DNA of 22,793 nucleotides from Gracilimonas sp031581265 (GCF_031581265.1 NZ_JAVLBQ010000041.1:1-22793); one strand, 5' to 3'; positions 6,303 through 15,994 are shown, numbered from the stretch's first letter. The notes: generated by a model not told the origin, from the sequence alone. A program made the numbers and translations.

Positions 6303-8483
6303 CTATCCACCCACCAACTTTAACCCAATCCGTCCACGTTCCAGATCCAGGGAAATAATCTCAAGGCTCAAAATATCTCCAACACTGACCTCATCATGGG
6401 GATCTTCGACTTTTTTCTTTTCTGTCATATTTGAGATGTGGAGTAAGCCATCCTGTTTCACCCCGATATCGACAAAAGCACCGAAATCAACGACGTTTCG
6501 AACCGTTCCTTCCAGCTTTTGACCTTCTTTTAAATCTTCCATTTTCATGACATCGGTACGGAGTAAGGGTTTAGGGAGTGATTCCCGAGGGTCACGGCCC
6601 GGCTTTTGCAGGTTTTCGATGATGAGTTCTAAAGTTGGCACTCCTACGCCGATTTGCTCAGCGACTTCTTCCAGGTTAACTCCTTTAAATTTACCGGCAA
6701 TCTTGTCTTTTTCTTCAGATAGATTCTCCAGGTTAATACTGAACAGGTTACATAGCTTTTCAGCAGCTTCATAACTCTCGGGGTGAATGGCGGTATTATC
6801 GAGCGGATTTTTGGATTCGGGGATACGCATGAATCCAGCGGCCTGCTGGAAGCGGAAATCGCCAACGCCATCAATCTCACGAATTTGTTCACGATCCACA
6901 AAAATACCTTTCTCCTCACGGTGTTTCACGATATTGGAAGCCACACGCTTGCTTAATCCCGAAATATGAGATAACAACGGGGCAGAGGCCATATTCAAAT
7001 TCACCCCAACCTCGTTCACACAACTTTCCACCACATCATCCAACTTACCGGAAAGCTGGTTTTGGTTGACATCGTGCTGGTATAATCCCACACCAATGGA
7101 CTTTGGGTCGATTTTTACTAATTCTGCCAGTGGATCTTGTACACGTCTGGCGATAGAGATATTTCCTCGTTGTGCAGCATCCAGTTCAGGAAACTCCTCA
7201 CGAGCTACCGTTGATGCTGAATAGACCGAAGCCCCGGCTTCATTCACAATTAAATAGTGCAATTCTTCATCGGGATGCTGCTCTTTTCGTTTCTGCAGAA
7301 ACTCGGCTATAATTTGCTCGGTCTCCCGACTCGCTGTTCCATTTCCAATGGCGATGAGTTCCACTCCATATTTATCGATGTACTGCTCGAAAACTACCTC
7401 GGCTTCCGCCACTTTGTTTTGTGGGGGAGTGGGATAGGTCGTGGTTCCTTCCAGATATTTCCCATGCTGATCTACGACGGCCACTTTACAGCCGCTTCGG
7501 AAAGCGGGGTCTATTCCCATAACCACTTTGTTATCCAATGGAGGCTGCATGAGTAAATTTCCGAGATTGGTAGCAAAAGTCTCTATGGCGTGTGCATCGG
7601 CTTTATCGGTAAGTTCGTTTCGGAGTTCTCGTTCTAATGAAGGGAAGAGGAGTCGTTTGTAGGCATCTTCAACGGCATCCTGAAGGTATTCGGTAAAGAT
7701 GCTCAGATCGTTTTCAATTACGATATCATCAATAATTTCGAGGGTTCTTTCTTCCCACAATTCTACATTAACGAACAGAATGTTTTCTTTTTCACCCCGA
7801 TTGAGAGCTAAAATTTGGTAGGGCTTCAAATTCTTTGCCTTACCTGAGAATTTGTAATAATCCTCAAAATTAGTTCGCTCTTTTACAGTAGGATTTTTCT
7901 TTGCGGTGATATTGGAATGTTCGGCAAAAACCTCTCGCAACATTTCCCGCACTTCCAGGCTTTCGTTAATCCATTCCGCTACAATGTCTTTAGCACCATC
8001 AAAAGCATCTTCAACGGTTTCCACTTCTTTATCCGGGTTGATGTATTCCCGGGCATATTCCACCGGAGCACCTTTTGTAATTTCTTGTTCCCAGATAAGT
8101 TGCGCAAGCGGTTCCAGTCCTTTTTCCTTGGCTTTGTCGCCGCGGGTTTTACGCTTCTGCTTGTAGGGGAGATAAATATCTTCCAGCGTCTTAAGGGCGG
8201 TACAGTTTATGATCTGCTTTTTCAGCTCATCGGTTAGCTTATCCTGCTCTTCAATAGATTTCAGGATCGTTTCTTTTCTTGATTCGAGAGTGCGCTGAGC
8301 TTCTAATCCATCTCGGATAGCGCGTATTTGTTGTTCATCAAGACCATCGGTGGCCTCTTTTCGGTATCGGGCGAGGAAGGGGACCGTAGCGCCATCATCC
8401 AAAAACTTGGCTACAGTGCTAATCTGTTTGCTACTGAAATTTAGTTGGGATGCTAATAAACTGAAAATTTTGTTATCGCTCAT
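6303..8483 (-). CDS. tex: Tex family RNA-binding transcription accessory protein
   Basis: This is a 726-residue cytoplasmic nucleic-acid-binding protein, slightly shorter than the usual 750-780. In order: helical Tex N-region (about 1-300, with VPFLARYRKEATDGLDEQQ at 34-52), a YqgF/RNase H-like domain starting at VVMGIDPAFRSGCKVAVVD (about 320-338), helix-hairpin-helix segments (LLSHISGLSKRVASNIV and IREIDGVGDFRFQQAAGF, roughly 500-560) and a C-terminal S1 domain (about 648-726, with GTVRNVVDFGAFVDIG and GLLHISNM). The family is linked to transcription and RNA quality control; the exact role is unsettled. The YqgF fold in Tex is generally thought to be catalytically inactive. It stands alone, with no operon partner. 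Two pieces of a second copy of its 3' end lie just downstream. Confidence 0.95.
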   Translation of the reverse strand: MSDNKIFSLLASQLNFSSKQISTVAKFLDDGATVPFLARYRKEATDGLDEQQIRAIRDGLEAQRTLESRKETILKSIEEQDKLTDELKKQIINCTALKTLEDIYLPYKQKRKTRGDKAKEKGLEPLAQLIWEQEITKGAPVEYAREYINPDKEVETVEDAFDGAKDIVAEWINESLEVREMLREVFAEHSNITAKKNPTVKERTNFEDYYKFSGKAKNLKPYQILALNRGEKENILFVNVELWEERTLEIIDDIVIENDLSIFTEYLQDAVEDAYKRLLFPSLERELRNELTDKADAHAIETFATNLGNLLMQPPLDNKVVMGIDPAFRSGCKVAVVDQHGKYLEGTTTYPTPPQNKVAEAEVVFEQYIDKYGVELIAIGNGTASRETEQIIAEFLQKRKEQHPDEELHYLIVNEAGASVYSASTVAREEFPELDAAQRGNISIARRVQDPLAELVKIDPKSIGVGLYQHDVNQNQLSGKLDDVVESCVNEVGVNLNMASAPLLSHISGLSKRVASNIVKHREEKGIFVDREQIREIDGVGDFRFQQAAGFMRIPESKNPLDNTAIHPESYEAAEKLCNLFSINLENLSEEKDKIAGKFKGVNLEEVAEQIGVGVPTLELIIENLQKPGRDPRESLPKPLLRTDVMKMEDLKEGQKLEGTVRNVVDFGAFVDIGVKQDGLLHISNMTEKKKVEDPHDEVSVGDILSLEIISLDLERGRIGLKLVGG

Positions 8484-8651
8484 TGATGATATTGGTTTGA
8501 AAATTTGGACGATGAAAATAAGAAGGGTTGATGGAAATGTTGAATTTTAAATGAGGAAATTTTGAAGTGGTTATTGCTAATTATTATGGATGAAATTGAA
8601 CAGGTTTTCACAGTGTTTATAAGACTTAAACTTAGACTTTTTTTACTTGAG

Positions 8652-8659
8652 TAAATTTG
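8652..8659 (+). promoter_or_regulatory. Candidate -7 box (TAAATTTG) upstream of the RidA-like gene
   Basis: TAAATTTG fits the Bacteroidota -7 consensus TAnnTTTG and lies 41 bp before the ATG at 8701, leaving a leader of roughly 35 nt. No clear TTG element is seen at the expected -33 position, so support is limited. The region between tex and this gene (8484-8700) contains nothing else I can identify. Confidence 0.3.
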
Positions 8660-8700
8660 CCAAATTCTAATTTCGTTAACACAAATGAAGAGCGTTTAAA

Positions 8701-9108
8701 ATGAGACAAAATATTTCAACCGGTACGGAGTGGGAAGATAAAGTCGGGTATAGCCGGGCGGTTAGGATTGGAAATCACATCGCTGTTTCAGGAACTACAG
8801 CCGTAGATAGCAATGGCACCATTGTTGGAAAGAACGATGTTTACAAACAGACACTTCAGTGTTTCCGGAATATTGAAAAGGCTCTTAAGCAGGCAGGTTC
8901 ATCACTTAAAGATGTTGTCAGGACCCGGACTTTTATCACAAACATAGAAAATTGGGAAGACTTTGGAAGGGCACATGCAGAAGTGATGGGAGGTATAAAA
9001 CCGGTCGCTACACTGGTTGAAGTTTCTAAACTGATTGATCCTGATCTGTTAATCGAAATTGAGGTGGATGCTATCATTGGTTCTGACAATAACAAAAGTT
9101 TGGACTGA
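8701..9108 (+). CDS. RidA/YjgF-like protein without the catalytic arginine
   Basis: This 135-residue single-domain protein has the Rid fold: a hydrophobic strand IAVSGTTAVDSNGTIVG (27-43), helix QTLQCFRNIEKALKQAG (50-66), then VVRTRTFITNIENWEDF (72-88) and C-terminal LVEVSKLIDPDLLIEIEVDAI (105-125). Canonical RidA hydrolyses reactive enamine/imine intermediates and needs an arginine (R105 in E. coli) in the VARLPKD region. Here the aligned residue is Lys110. Rid groups lacking this arginine generally do not show the standard deaminase activity, so the role is uncertain. It is 62 bp upstream of the M23 gene on the same strand, with no visible terminator between, so cotranscription is possible. 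Confidence 0.85.
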   Translation: MRQNISTGTEWEDKVGYSRAVRIGNHIAVSGTTAVDSNGTIVGKNDVYKQTLQCFRNIEKALKQAGSSLKDVVRTRTFITNIENWEDFGRAHAEVMGGIKPVATLVEVSKLIDPDLLIEIEVDAIIGSDNNKSLD

Positions 9109-9170
9109 TTTCTTTATCATATGATATTAGAATTCCTCCAAAACCGGCAAATGTTCAATTGGACAAATAA

Positions 9171-10004
9171 ATGAGCATAACTTTTTCAAATAGCAGGGCT
9201 AATTCGCTTTTAATTCTTGTACTTGCTTGTTTATGCTTTGGTTTTCAGGACAGTAATTCGGTAGAAATCAGAAAGGTTGAGCGAGAGGGAAAAGTAATAT
9301 TGAACGCAATCAACACGAATATTTACCCGGTGACCATAGAATTTGAAGTTGACCTGGATAATATGGAGGCGAATAAAAGCCTTCCTTTTACTGAGATATT
9401 ATCCCCAAAATCCAGTAAGGAAATAGTAGAGCTTGAAACAGTTACTAAAGGTGAGGCTTCTGGGTATAAATATCGCTATCGGTTTTATATGGGGGATATT
9501 CACGCACAACATAATTCCCGTTTCAGCTACAGATTACCCATAGAAAGAGGAAAATCAGTTCGTGTATTGCAAGGTTTTGGCGGAGATTTTTCGCACACCG
9601 GAGACCTTCGGCACTCCCTGGATTTCGATATGCAGGAAGGAACTCCTGTCTATGCAGCACGGGGTGGGTTAGTGGTAGATATTGAAGATTCAAATACCGA
9701 AGGAGGTCCCACCGAAGATTTTATGGACTCTGCTAATTATGTAACCATTATGCATCGTGATGGGACGTTTGCAGACTATGCGCACCTAAAATATCAAGGA
9801 GTGGAAGTGAGGGTTGGGCAAAATGTACGCTCAGGACAGGTTATTGGCTATTCCGGTAATACCGGCTTTTCGACCGGACCGCATCTTCATTTCGTAGTTA
9901 AAAAAGCAAAAAGAGGTGGAGGCTTTATTTCCATCCCCATAAAATTTGCTACCAAAAATGGCATTCAGCTTTTGGAAGAAGGGGAAAACTATATCGGATA
10001 TTGA
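9171..10004 (+). CDS. Exported M23 (LytM) family peptidase
   Basis: This is a 277-residue protein with a hydrophobic N-terminal export segment (about 12-24), an all-beta N-terminal region (about 30-125) and a C-terminal M23 domain. Visible M23 elements are the HxxxxLDFDMQEGTPVYAAR region (candidate ligands H142 or H148 and D151), YAHL (H205) and TGPHLHF (H238 and H240), plus the G-x-N-V-x-x-G-Q-V-I-G-x-S-G-N-T-G stretch (216-232). Members cut peptidoglycan cross-bridges or stem peptides in the periplasm. The motifs appear complete, so it is likely active rather than a degenerate scaffold. Its 3' end converges on the M16 gene across a nested inverted repeat. A cysteine at position 20 has a weak lipobox (LVLAC), so it could be a lipoprotein. 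Confidence 0.88.
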   Translation: MSITFSNSRANSLLILVLACLCFGFQDSNSVEIRKVEREGKVILNAINTNIYPVTIEFEVDLDNMEANKSLPFTEILSPKSSKEIVELETVTKGEASGYKYRYRFYMGDIHAQHNSRFSYRLPIERGKSVRVLQGFGGDFSHTGDLRHSLDFDMQEGTPVYAARGGLVVDIEDSNTEGGPTEDFMDSANYVTIMHRDGTFADYAHLKYQGVEVRVGQNVRSGQVIGYSGNTGFSTGPHLHFVVKKAKRGGGFISIPIKFATKNGIQLLEEGENYIGY

Positions 10005-10012
10005 GTAGAAAT

Positions 10013-10107
10013 TAGGTTTTAGTTGTGAGGTGTTAGGTATTAGATTAAAAAGGATAAAGTACTGAAATCTAATTGTCTCACCTCTAAAACCTAACACCTA
10101 AAACCTA
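10013..10107. repeat. Nested inverted repeat between convergent M23 and M16 genes
   Basis: TAGGTTTTAG (10013-10022) pairs exactly with CTAAAACCTA (10098-10107), and inside it ATTAGATT (10039-10046) pairs with AATCTAAT (10066-10073). Almost the whole 108-bp convergent spacer can fold into one long imperfect stem. It may act as a bidirectional transcription barrier, or may simply be another dispersed palindrome. The phrase TAGGTTTTAG occurs again at about 13318. Confidence 0.6.
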
Positions 10108-10112
10108 CCCCA

Positions 10113-12950
10113 CTAATTCCCCTCCTCAAAATATTCATTAACTAAAACCGGCTCACCAAATCCAAGCTGTTCTAAGCGATCCATTTGCGTTTCGGCATCA
10201 CCGACAACCAGCCAAATCATTTTATCAGGATTGGCATATTCGCGGGCCAGTTCCTGAATTTCTTCCTTAGTGATATTTCGAACAGTCTTTTGGCGTTCAC
10301 GCACATAATCAGGAGACCATCCATAGCTGCTGATATTGGCTAACATGTTCAGTTTTGAACCGGAGGTCTCAAACTGTCGGGCTGAGCTTTTGATGAGATA
10401 GCTTTTCGTATTTTCGAGATCCTGATCAGTAAAAGTTTCGGGATATTGTTCAAGAATTTCCTTCACTAAAGCAGCTGATTCATACGTCACATTGGTACGT
10501 ACTCCACTTGAGATGGTAAAAGGTCCGGCCATATCAGAACCGGAGAATCCGGAGCCGATACCATAAGTATAACCTTTGCCTTCACGTAATTCCTGTGTCA
10601 AACGAGAAGCAAATCCACCACCTCCAAGCTTGTAATTCATGATGTTGGCTTTATAGAAATCAGGATGGGTTTCCGGCATAGCTAAGTAGCCAAAACGCAG
10701 TACGGATTGTTTGGCACCGGGAACATCATAAAAATAAACGGTTGAAGACTCAGGCGCATCCGGGGTCTCAAATTCAGGGATTTCAACAGGTTTATTTTCC
10801 CATCGACTGTTCAGGCCTTCCAGCGATTCTACGATACCAGCTTTATTGATAGCTCCCACCACATGCATATCAGCAACAGCAGGAGAGAAGTAGTTATTGT
10901 AGTAGGCTTTAAGATCATCCAGCGTGATATTTTCTACAGTTGTAGTGGTGCCGTTGGGATTGTAAGAAAGTATGTGATCTTCCCCGTATAATAATTTGTT
11001 ATAAGTATTAGAGGCGATGCTATTTGGGTTTGCACTTTGTTGGGTTATCTGGCTGAGTGTACTTTGCTTTGCGAGTTCAAACTCACGCTCATCCCATCGA
11101 GGCTCCAGCATAATTTCCTCAACCAAGGCCATAGTCTCTTCATAATTACGAGCCAGGGAATTTCCACGAATAGTCAGTGACTGTCGGCCCGCGTTCACGC
11201 TAATATTTGCTCCTAATAAGTCAATAGATTCCTCCAGTTCTTCCGGGGTTTTATTGGCGGTGCCTTTGGTCATTAAATCTGCCATGAGGTTTGAAACCCC
11301 AACTTTTGCAGGATCTTCCAGTAGGAGGCCTCCTTCTAAGGTGATCTCAAACTCCACCAGCGGAAGTTCATCATTTTCGATTCCGTAGATTTGAAGTCCG
11401 TTGGCTAGTTCTGCTTCCCACACGTCCGGAATAGCAGGGGTAGGACTTTCACCATAAGGTGGTTCAACGGTACGATCAAAACTGGAGGGAGTGCGCTCAT
11501 ATTCTGTTTCTTCAGGAATTTCAAACTGCTCCCCTTCAGCATTGGCTACTATTTCTTCTTCAACAACTTCTGCTAATTCAGATCCCTCAAGTACGAGATC
11601 AGATTGTCCTTGTGGCACAAAGCTGGTTGCTACAAAATGCTGTCCTTTGATGTACTGTCGGTACACGCGCATGACATCTTCTTTGGTAACAGCAAGCGTT
11701 TTCTGGATATCTTCATTGATATATCCGGGACTATCAGCAAAAATATTATACTGCGCCAATTGAAATGCTTTTCCTAATACACTGGAAAGACCGTTATAAA
11801 AATTGGTCTCAATACCGGCTTTAATGCGCTGGAGATCTTCATCGGTAAAACTCTCTTCCTCGAATCTTGTAAAGGCCTCGTTGATCGCAGCTTCCACGTC
11901 ATTTAAGTCTGTACCGGGATAGGCGCGGGTAATGAGCGAAATCTCCCCTGCAATTTCGGAATTTCCGCTCCTCATGAACACATTAGAAGTTAATTCCTGC
12001 TCTTCTACCAATACTTTATACAAAGGAGCCTTTTTGCCATCTGAAAGAAGTTGAGTGAGAATATCGAGGGCATAAGCATCTTCATGATATAAATCGACAC
12101 CGGGCCATACCATTCGAAGTTCAGGAAGTCGCGCGAAGTTATCCTCGTAGTATAATTTCTTGGTTTCATCGAGGGAAGCAGGCTGATTTGCCAGAGGTTC
12201 AATTTCTTCTCCACGTGGAATTTCATCAAAGTATTTATGAACCCATTCTTTGGCTTGATCCGAATCGAAATCACCGGCAATTACCAGGGTAGCATTATTC
12301 GGTACGTACCATTTGTTATAAAAATCTTTCACATCCTGAAGCGTAGCATTTTGGAGATCTTCCAGTGATCCAATAACCTGCCAGCTGTATGGGTGTCCTT
12401 CAGGATATAAGTTTTTGTCCACAACATAACTTGCATGACCATAAGGCTGATTATCCACGCCCTGACGCTTTTCATTTTTCACGACTTGTTTTTCTTTGGC
12501 AAGAACGGCTTCCGTTACGGTATTGATAAAAAAGCCCAATTTATCAGCTTCCGCCCAGATCATTTTTTCCAGAGCATCATTAGGGACCGTTTGAAAGTAG
12601 TTTGTGCGATCCCGACTGGTAGAACCGTTGGCGCCAGAACCCCCAATGCGAGAGCTCATTTTATCCAACCCACCTTTACGGAGGTTTTCAGATTCTAAAA
12701 AAAGTAAATGCTCAAACAAGTGAGCAAAACCGGTCCGTCCTTCAATTTCACGGGAAGATCCTACGTGAAAAGTGAGGGCAACAGCAGTTACAGGATCGGA
12801 ATCATCTTTATGGAAAATAACTTCCAGTCCGTTATCGAGCGTAAATTTTTCGTAATCAACTGAAAACTCGGTTTGCTGTTGAGCGCATGAGGAGACTATA
12901 AAAGCTCCTATAAGAAGCGAGAAGAAGAAAGGTAGAATGCGTGATTTCAT
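10113..12950 (-). CDS. M16 zinc protease (pitrilysin/PqqL-like lipoprotein)
   Basis: From the ATG at 12950 this is a 945-residue protein. An upstream GTG/ATG-type extension to 13031 would place 27 non-signal residues before the real signal. The start chosen gives MKSRILPFFF, a hydrophobic core and the lipobox IVSSC (C22), so it is a predicted lipoprotein. The N-terminal M16 half carries the inverted zinc motif HLFEH (H77, E80, H81), with E153 in EKQVVKNE the likely third ligand. A second M16 half (about 520-930, with RFGYLAMPETHPDFY and GGGGFASRLTQELREGKGYTYGI) lacks HxxEH, as is usual for two-domain members. It probably degrades peptides in the periplasm or at the outer membrane. The region 490-530 is Glu-rich and probably the linker between halves. 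Confidence 0.92.
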   Translation of the reverse strand: MKSRILPFFFSLLIGAFIVSSCAQQQTEFSVDYEKFTLDNGLEVIFHKDDSDPVTAVALTFHVGSSREIEGRTGFAHLFEHLLFLESENLRKGGLDKMSSRIGGSGANGSTSRDRTNYFQTVPNDALEKMIWAEADKLGFFINTVTEAVLAKEKQVVKNEKRQGVDNQPYGHASYVVDKNLYPEGHPYSWQVIGSLEDLQNATLQDVKDFYNKWYVPNNATLVIAGDFDSDQAKEWVHKYFDEIPRGEEIEPLANQPASLDETKKLYYEDNFARLPELRMVWPGVDLYHEDAYALDILTQLLSDGKKAPLYKVLVEEQELTSNVFMRSGNSEIAGEISLITRAYPGTDLNDVEAAINEAFTRFEEESFTDEDLQRIKAGIETNFYNGLSSVLGKAFQLAQYNIFADSPGYINEDIQKTLAVTKEDVMRVYRQYIKGQHFVATSFVPQGQSDLVLEGSELAEVVEEEIVANAEGEQFEIPEETEYERTPSSFDRTVEPPYGESPTPAIPDVWEAELANGLQIYGIENDELPLVEFEITLEGGLLLEDPAKVGVSNLMADLMTKGTANKTPEELEESIDLLGANISVNAGRQSLTIRGNSLARNYEETMALVEEIMLEPRWDEREFELAKQSTLSQITQQSANPNSIASNTYNKLLYGEDHILSYNPNGTTTTVENITLDDLKAYYNNYFSPAVADMHVVGAINKAGIVESLEGLNSRWENKPVEIPEFETPDAPESSTVYFYDVPGAKQSVLRFGYLAMPETHPDFYKANIMNYKLGGGGFASRLTQELREGKGYTYGIGSGFSGSDMAGPFTISSGVRTNVTYESAALVKEILEQYPETFTDQDLENTKSYLIKSSARQFETSGSKLNMLANISSYGWSPDYVRERQKTVRNITKEEIQELAREYANPDKMIWLVVGDAETQMDRLEQLGFGEPVLVNEYFEEGN

Positions 12951-12976
12951 AATGGAAATGTGATTTATGTTTTCGC

Positions 12977-12984
12977 CAAATATA
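12977..12984 (-). promoter_or_regulatory. Candidate -7 box (TATATTTG) for the M16 gene
   Basis: On the minus strand this reads TATATTTG, matching TAnnTTTG, and lies 26 bp before the ATG at 12950. No convincing TTG is seen at -33. It supports the shorter start of the M16 gene, because a transcript starting here could not encode the upstream extension. Confidence 0.35.
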
Positions 12985-13335
12985 ACAGCGCAGGAGATAG
13001 GGGTTTGTAAATGTTTTTGCAGTTTTGGCAATCTTCAAATTGGTTTAGTCGCTCAAATTCAGCACCCCTCTTTGTTTCTCCCCTATACATAGGGAATAAG
13101 ACGCCTTCTTGAGCTATTGAGTTGCTATGGAAATTTGATGCGATAGAAGATTTCGTGTTGTAGAAGCACGGATTAGGTGGATTTAGGGATTGCACTGATT
13201 ATTGGATATTCTCCACTCGTACCACGGCTCGCTGAGCCGTAAAAAAACATCAAAGGTTATGGAATTAGCAGTATCAAGTTACCAATCTGCCAATCAGATA
13301 GTAAATGGGGCAAAAAATAGGTTTTAGTTCCGCTG
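12985..13335. other. Gene-free spacer upstream of the M16 gene, with one hairpin
   Basis: Open frames here are short and show no family features. One GC-rich hairpin is present, ACGGCTC-GCT-GAGCCGT (13224-13240), followed on the plus strand by seven A residues. The A-run is on the wrong side for a plus-strand terminator, and no T-run follows the stem in minus orientation either. It could be a dispersed palindrome. Nothing else is recognised. Confidence 0.45.
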
Positions 13336-15792
13336 TTAATTACCCGGCATTATCCGCATTTTTCTTACATCAGATTCCTGAAATAGTGCCGTAGAATCTT
13401 GATATAGCCATCTATATTCTCCACTCAACCACATTTCGGTTTGATCACCAAAATAATCGGAAAGGGGATTTCCGGATTGTCCGGTTGGTAGCACACTTTT
13501 ACTTTTGCTCATATCGGAGAGGTCTGAAAGACGTCGGATGGAAGGACCCAATACCATTTCAAAGGGATTTTCCCATCGGTATTGGCCATTATTCACGCTC
13601 ATACCATGGCTGACAACCTCATACGGTCCCTTACTCAAAACATTTTCTACAATCATTTTCAGGGAGGTTGAAGCTTCAGGGGCTTTCGCTGCCTGACTAA
13701 AAAGCGGTGGTTCAAACGTGATGGTATGCAATTGTTCCCATCTCCATTCATAGGGTTCGCTACCCAGTGAGTCACTTAGAAATAAGATGGCATCCTGCAT
13801 ACTTTTTAGCACGATATCCTCCTTGTCTTCAACGACTTCTGTGGTAATATCATCGAATAACGAGCTTTCAGAATCCATAAGTGAAGTCATGGTTCGGACC
13901 GGAATATTTTCGTGATGGATGAAATTACTGTAAGCCACTTCACCAAAATCATCCTGCAGTGTGTTTTTAGTGAAGTTGAGTAGGAAGCTGTCGAAGATAG
14001 ATGCCGCAGTAGAATTTAAGCTATAATTATAATTCCAGTTTTCGAGATAGGAGACCGGCAGCTCAAAGTCATATTCTTCCTGATTGTTGATGATACTAAG
14101 TATTTGCGGGGTGAGCTTGGCAGCAAAGTTTGAGTAAGAATCGTTTTGTAATTCAGCAAAGCTGTCATAGTTGAAAGGTTCAGGGTTTGTAAGGATTTCC
14201 TCAATTCGCTCAATTCTGGATGGCGGTTCCCAAAACGTTGCCAGGTAGTAGGGGTAGCTATCAGTGGTGATTTTATTATTGGCATTGGCGATCCACCCGG
14301 TTTCGGGATTGATAACTCGGGGCATTTGTTCATGTGGAATAAAACCTTCCCAATCATCTGTAGGATTCCAACCTTTTCTCATGGTAACAGGATCTCCGGT
14401 TCTAATCGGGAGCTTGGCCACCGAATACATGGCAATGTTATTCTCAACATCCGCATACATAAAATTTAAGCCGGGAACACCAAAATAGGGGAGGGCATCT
14501 TTGAAATCCTGGAAATTTTCAGCCCAGTTAATTTCGTAAAGCGTCTTAATTTCATTGGTGATTTCATAGCCGGTCCATTGCATGGAAATGAGTCTGTCTT
14601 CTGTAAGTTCTTCAACGGGATAGATATCTGAAATAACAGGGCCATGTTTAGTGTAGCGAACTTCAAAAGACTGATCATCACCGTCTTTTACTTTGATGAT
14701 CTCACGAACTCGTTCAAATTGTTCAAATTCTACATCTCCATTTTCGAGAGAATCAACCACATAACGTCCCCGATCTTCCGGGTCTTGTTGTTCGAGGAAG
14801 AAATCGGTGTCGTCGCTCATCATGCTGGTAAAACTCCATGCCATATGATCATTTTGGCCGATGATGACTGCCGGTACCCCTGCTAAAGTAGCTCCGGATA
14901 TATTTTTGTTATCCAGATTAAGATGCACTTCATACCATTTTCCCGGCATATCCAAGCCAAGATGAGGATCTCCGGCCAACATGGGAAAGCCGGATTCTGT
15001 TTTGGAGCCATCCACCACCCAGGCGTTGCTTCCCACATGCGTTCCTTCCATTTCAAGTAATTTGCGTCTGTTAATTTCTTGTTTAAGGATAGGCATTAAT
15101 GCAGAAGAGTATCCTAATGATTGTTCATCATTCAGTGAGGTAGGGGCATCGTCAGGGAAGCGTAGCTGGAGCTGTTCAAACTGATTGGCCGGTAAATTCT
15201 CTTTCAAATATTGATAAGTCACTTCACTCCACCATCCCATATTCAGCTCCCAAGCCATCAGCCTGCTTACAGCCACAGAGTGACTTGGTGTCCACTCAAT
15301 CGGATCAATTTCAGCCAAAGAAAATTCAACCGGTAATCGGTTTTTGTTGCTATTGATAAAAGCATTCACCCCTTTCGAGTAAGCTTCTAAAATATTTCGT
15401 TCGTTTTGGCCAAGGCTATCTGTCAGCTGCTTGGCGGTTTTCCAAATACCCAATGTGCGCTGATATTTATCCAGATTTATGAGCTCTTCATCATCCCCAA
15501 AAAATTCAGCGAATCGGCCTTCAGCTGCAATTTGGGTGACTGTCATTTGCCAAAGCCGATCTTGAGCATGCACGTATCCCAAAGCATAATATAAATCCGA
15601 CTCATTGTTGGCATAGATATGAGGAACCCCAAATTCATCCCAGTAGATATCCACCGGTTCATTCAGATCACTGAGTACAATAGAAGAATCATAGTCGGGC
15701 AGGGGTTTGTAGAAGGTCCAGTAGAAAGCTAATCCGGCAAAACCAAGAATCAGGATCAGGAAGAAAATAAGCAGTTTAATGAAGGTATTCAT
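13336..15792 (-). CDS. Penicillin acylase family Ntn hydrolase
   Basis: This 818-residue protein has an N-terminal membrane or signal segment (about 4-27). The family is made as a proenzyme that self-cleaves before a serine, which becomes the nucleophile at the start of the beta chain. Here that site is THVGSNAWVV, with cleavage expected between Gly254 and Ser255. Supporting motifs are GVPHIYA (55-61), HAQDRLWQM (75-83), MLAGDPHLGLDMPG (271-284), HMAWSFTSM (316-324) and IANANNKI (501-508, holding the oxyanion-hole Asn). Known members hydrolyse penicillin G, cephalosporin side chains or acyl-homoserine lactones; the natural substrate here cannot be read. It acts in the periplasm, probably membrane-tethered. 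It shares its orientation with the M16 gene but is separated by 385 bp. Confidence 0.92.
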   Translation of the reverse strand: MNTFIKLLIFFLILILGFAGLAFYWTFYKPLPDYDSSIVLSDLNEPVDIYWDEFGVPHIYANNESDLYYALGYVHAQDRLWQMTVTQIAAEGRFAEFFGDDEELINLDKYQRTLGIWKTAKQLTDSLGQNERNILEAYSKGVNAFINSNKNRLPVEFSLAEIDPIEWTPSHSVAVSRLMAWELNMGWWSEVTYQYLKENLPANQFEQLQLRFPDDAPTSLNDEQSLGYSSALMPILKQEINRRKLLEMEGTHVGSNAWVVDGSKTESGFPMLAGDPHLGLDMPGKWYEVHLNLDNKNISGATLAGVPAVIIGQNDHMAWSFTSMMSDDTDFFLEQQDPEDRGRYVVDSLENGDVEFEQFERVREIIKVKDGDDQSFEVRYTKHGPVISDIYPVEELTEDRLISMQWTGYEITNEIKTLYEINWAENFQDFKDALPYFGVPGLNFMYADVENNIAMYSVAKLPIRTGDPVTMRKGWNPTDDWEGFIPHEQMPRVINPETGWIANANNKITTDSYPYYLATFWEPPSRIERIEEILTNPEPFNYDSFAELQNDSYSNFAAKLTPQILSIINNQEEYDFELPVSYLENWNYNYSLNSTAASIFDSFLLNFTKNTLQDDFGEVAYSNFIHHENIPVRTMTSLMDSESSLFDDITTEVVEDKEDIVLKSMQDAILFLSDSLGSEPYEWRWEQLHTITFEPPLFSQAAKAPEASTSLKMIVENVLSKGPYEVVSHGMSVNNGQYRWENPFEMVLGPSIRRLSDLSDMSKSKSVLPTGQSGNPLSDYFGDQTEMWLSGEYRWLYQDSTALFQESDVRKMRIMPGN

Positions 15793-15879
15793 AGCAACTA
15801 TTTGGAGATTAATTCAGCCTGAAATTTACGTAATCTTAGGGGGAGAAAAATGGGGGAATTTTTTGGGTGAAGGGTTTTC

Positions 15880-15994
15880 AGTGAAGGGTTGAAACCCTTC
15901 GCTGGTGTACAGGATGGCAAGAAGATTCTTAGGTACAAGTCAATGAGAGATAATCATTGTATTTAAGTACACCAGTGAGGTCATTTATGGCCTC
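15880..15994. repeat. Paired inverted palindrome element, copy A
   Basis: Hairpin 1 is at 15880-15903 (core GAAGGGTT-GA-AACCCTTC). Hairpin 2 is at 15977-15994 (GAGGTCAT-TT-ATGGCCTC, one G-T pair). Between them CTGGTGTAC (15902-15910) and GTACACCAG (15967-15975) are exact inverted copies. Each hairpin is thus preceded on its own strand by the same head GTACACCAG(C/T)GA, giving two divergent units back to back with a linker of about 56 bp. The layout resembles BIME-type REP pairs. It lies in the 280-bp spacer between the penicillin acylase and DinB-like genes, where no gene is visible. Confidence 0.8.

Noticed and set aside
5999..6310. A 103-codon open frame containing an in-frame Tex segment
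   Set aside because: It starts with GTG inside the last codons of tex and its ends are encoded by palindromic units; only the middle matches a protein. Better read as a gene fragment than a new gene.
12951..13031. Upstream extension of the M16 protease
   Set aside because: Adds 27 residues before a clear lipoprotein signal peptide, and a -7-like box lies within it.
13224..13247. GC-rich hairpin followed by A-run as a terminator
   Set aside because: The homopolymer is on the wrong side for both strands; no T-run follows the stem in either direction.
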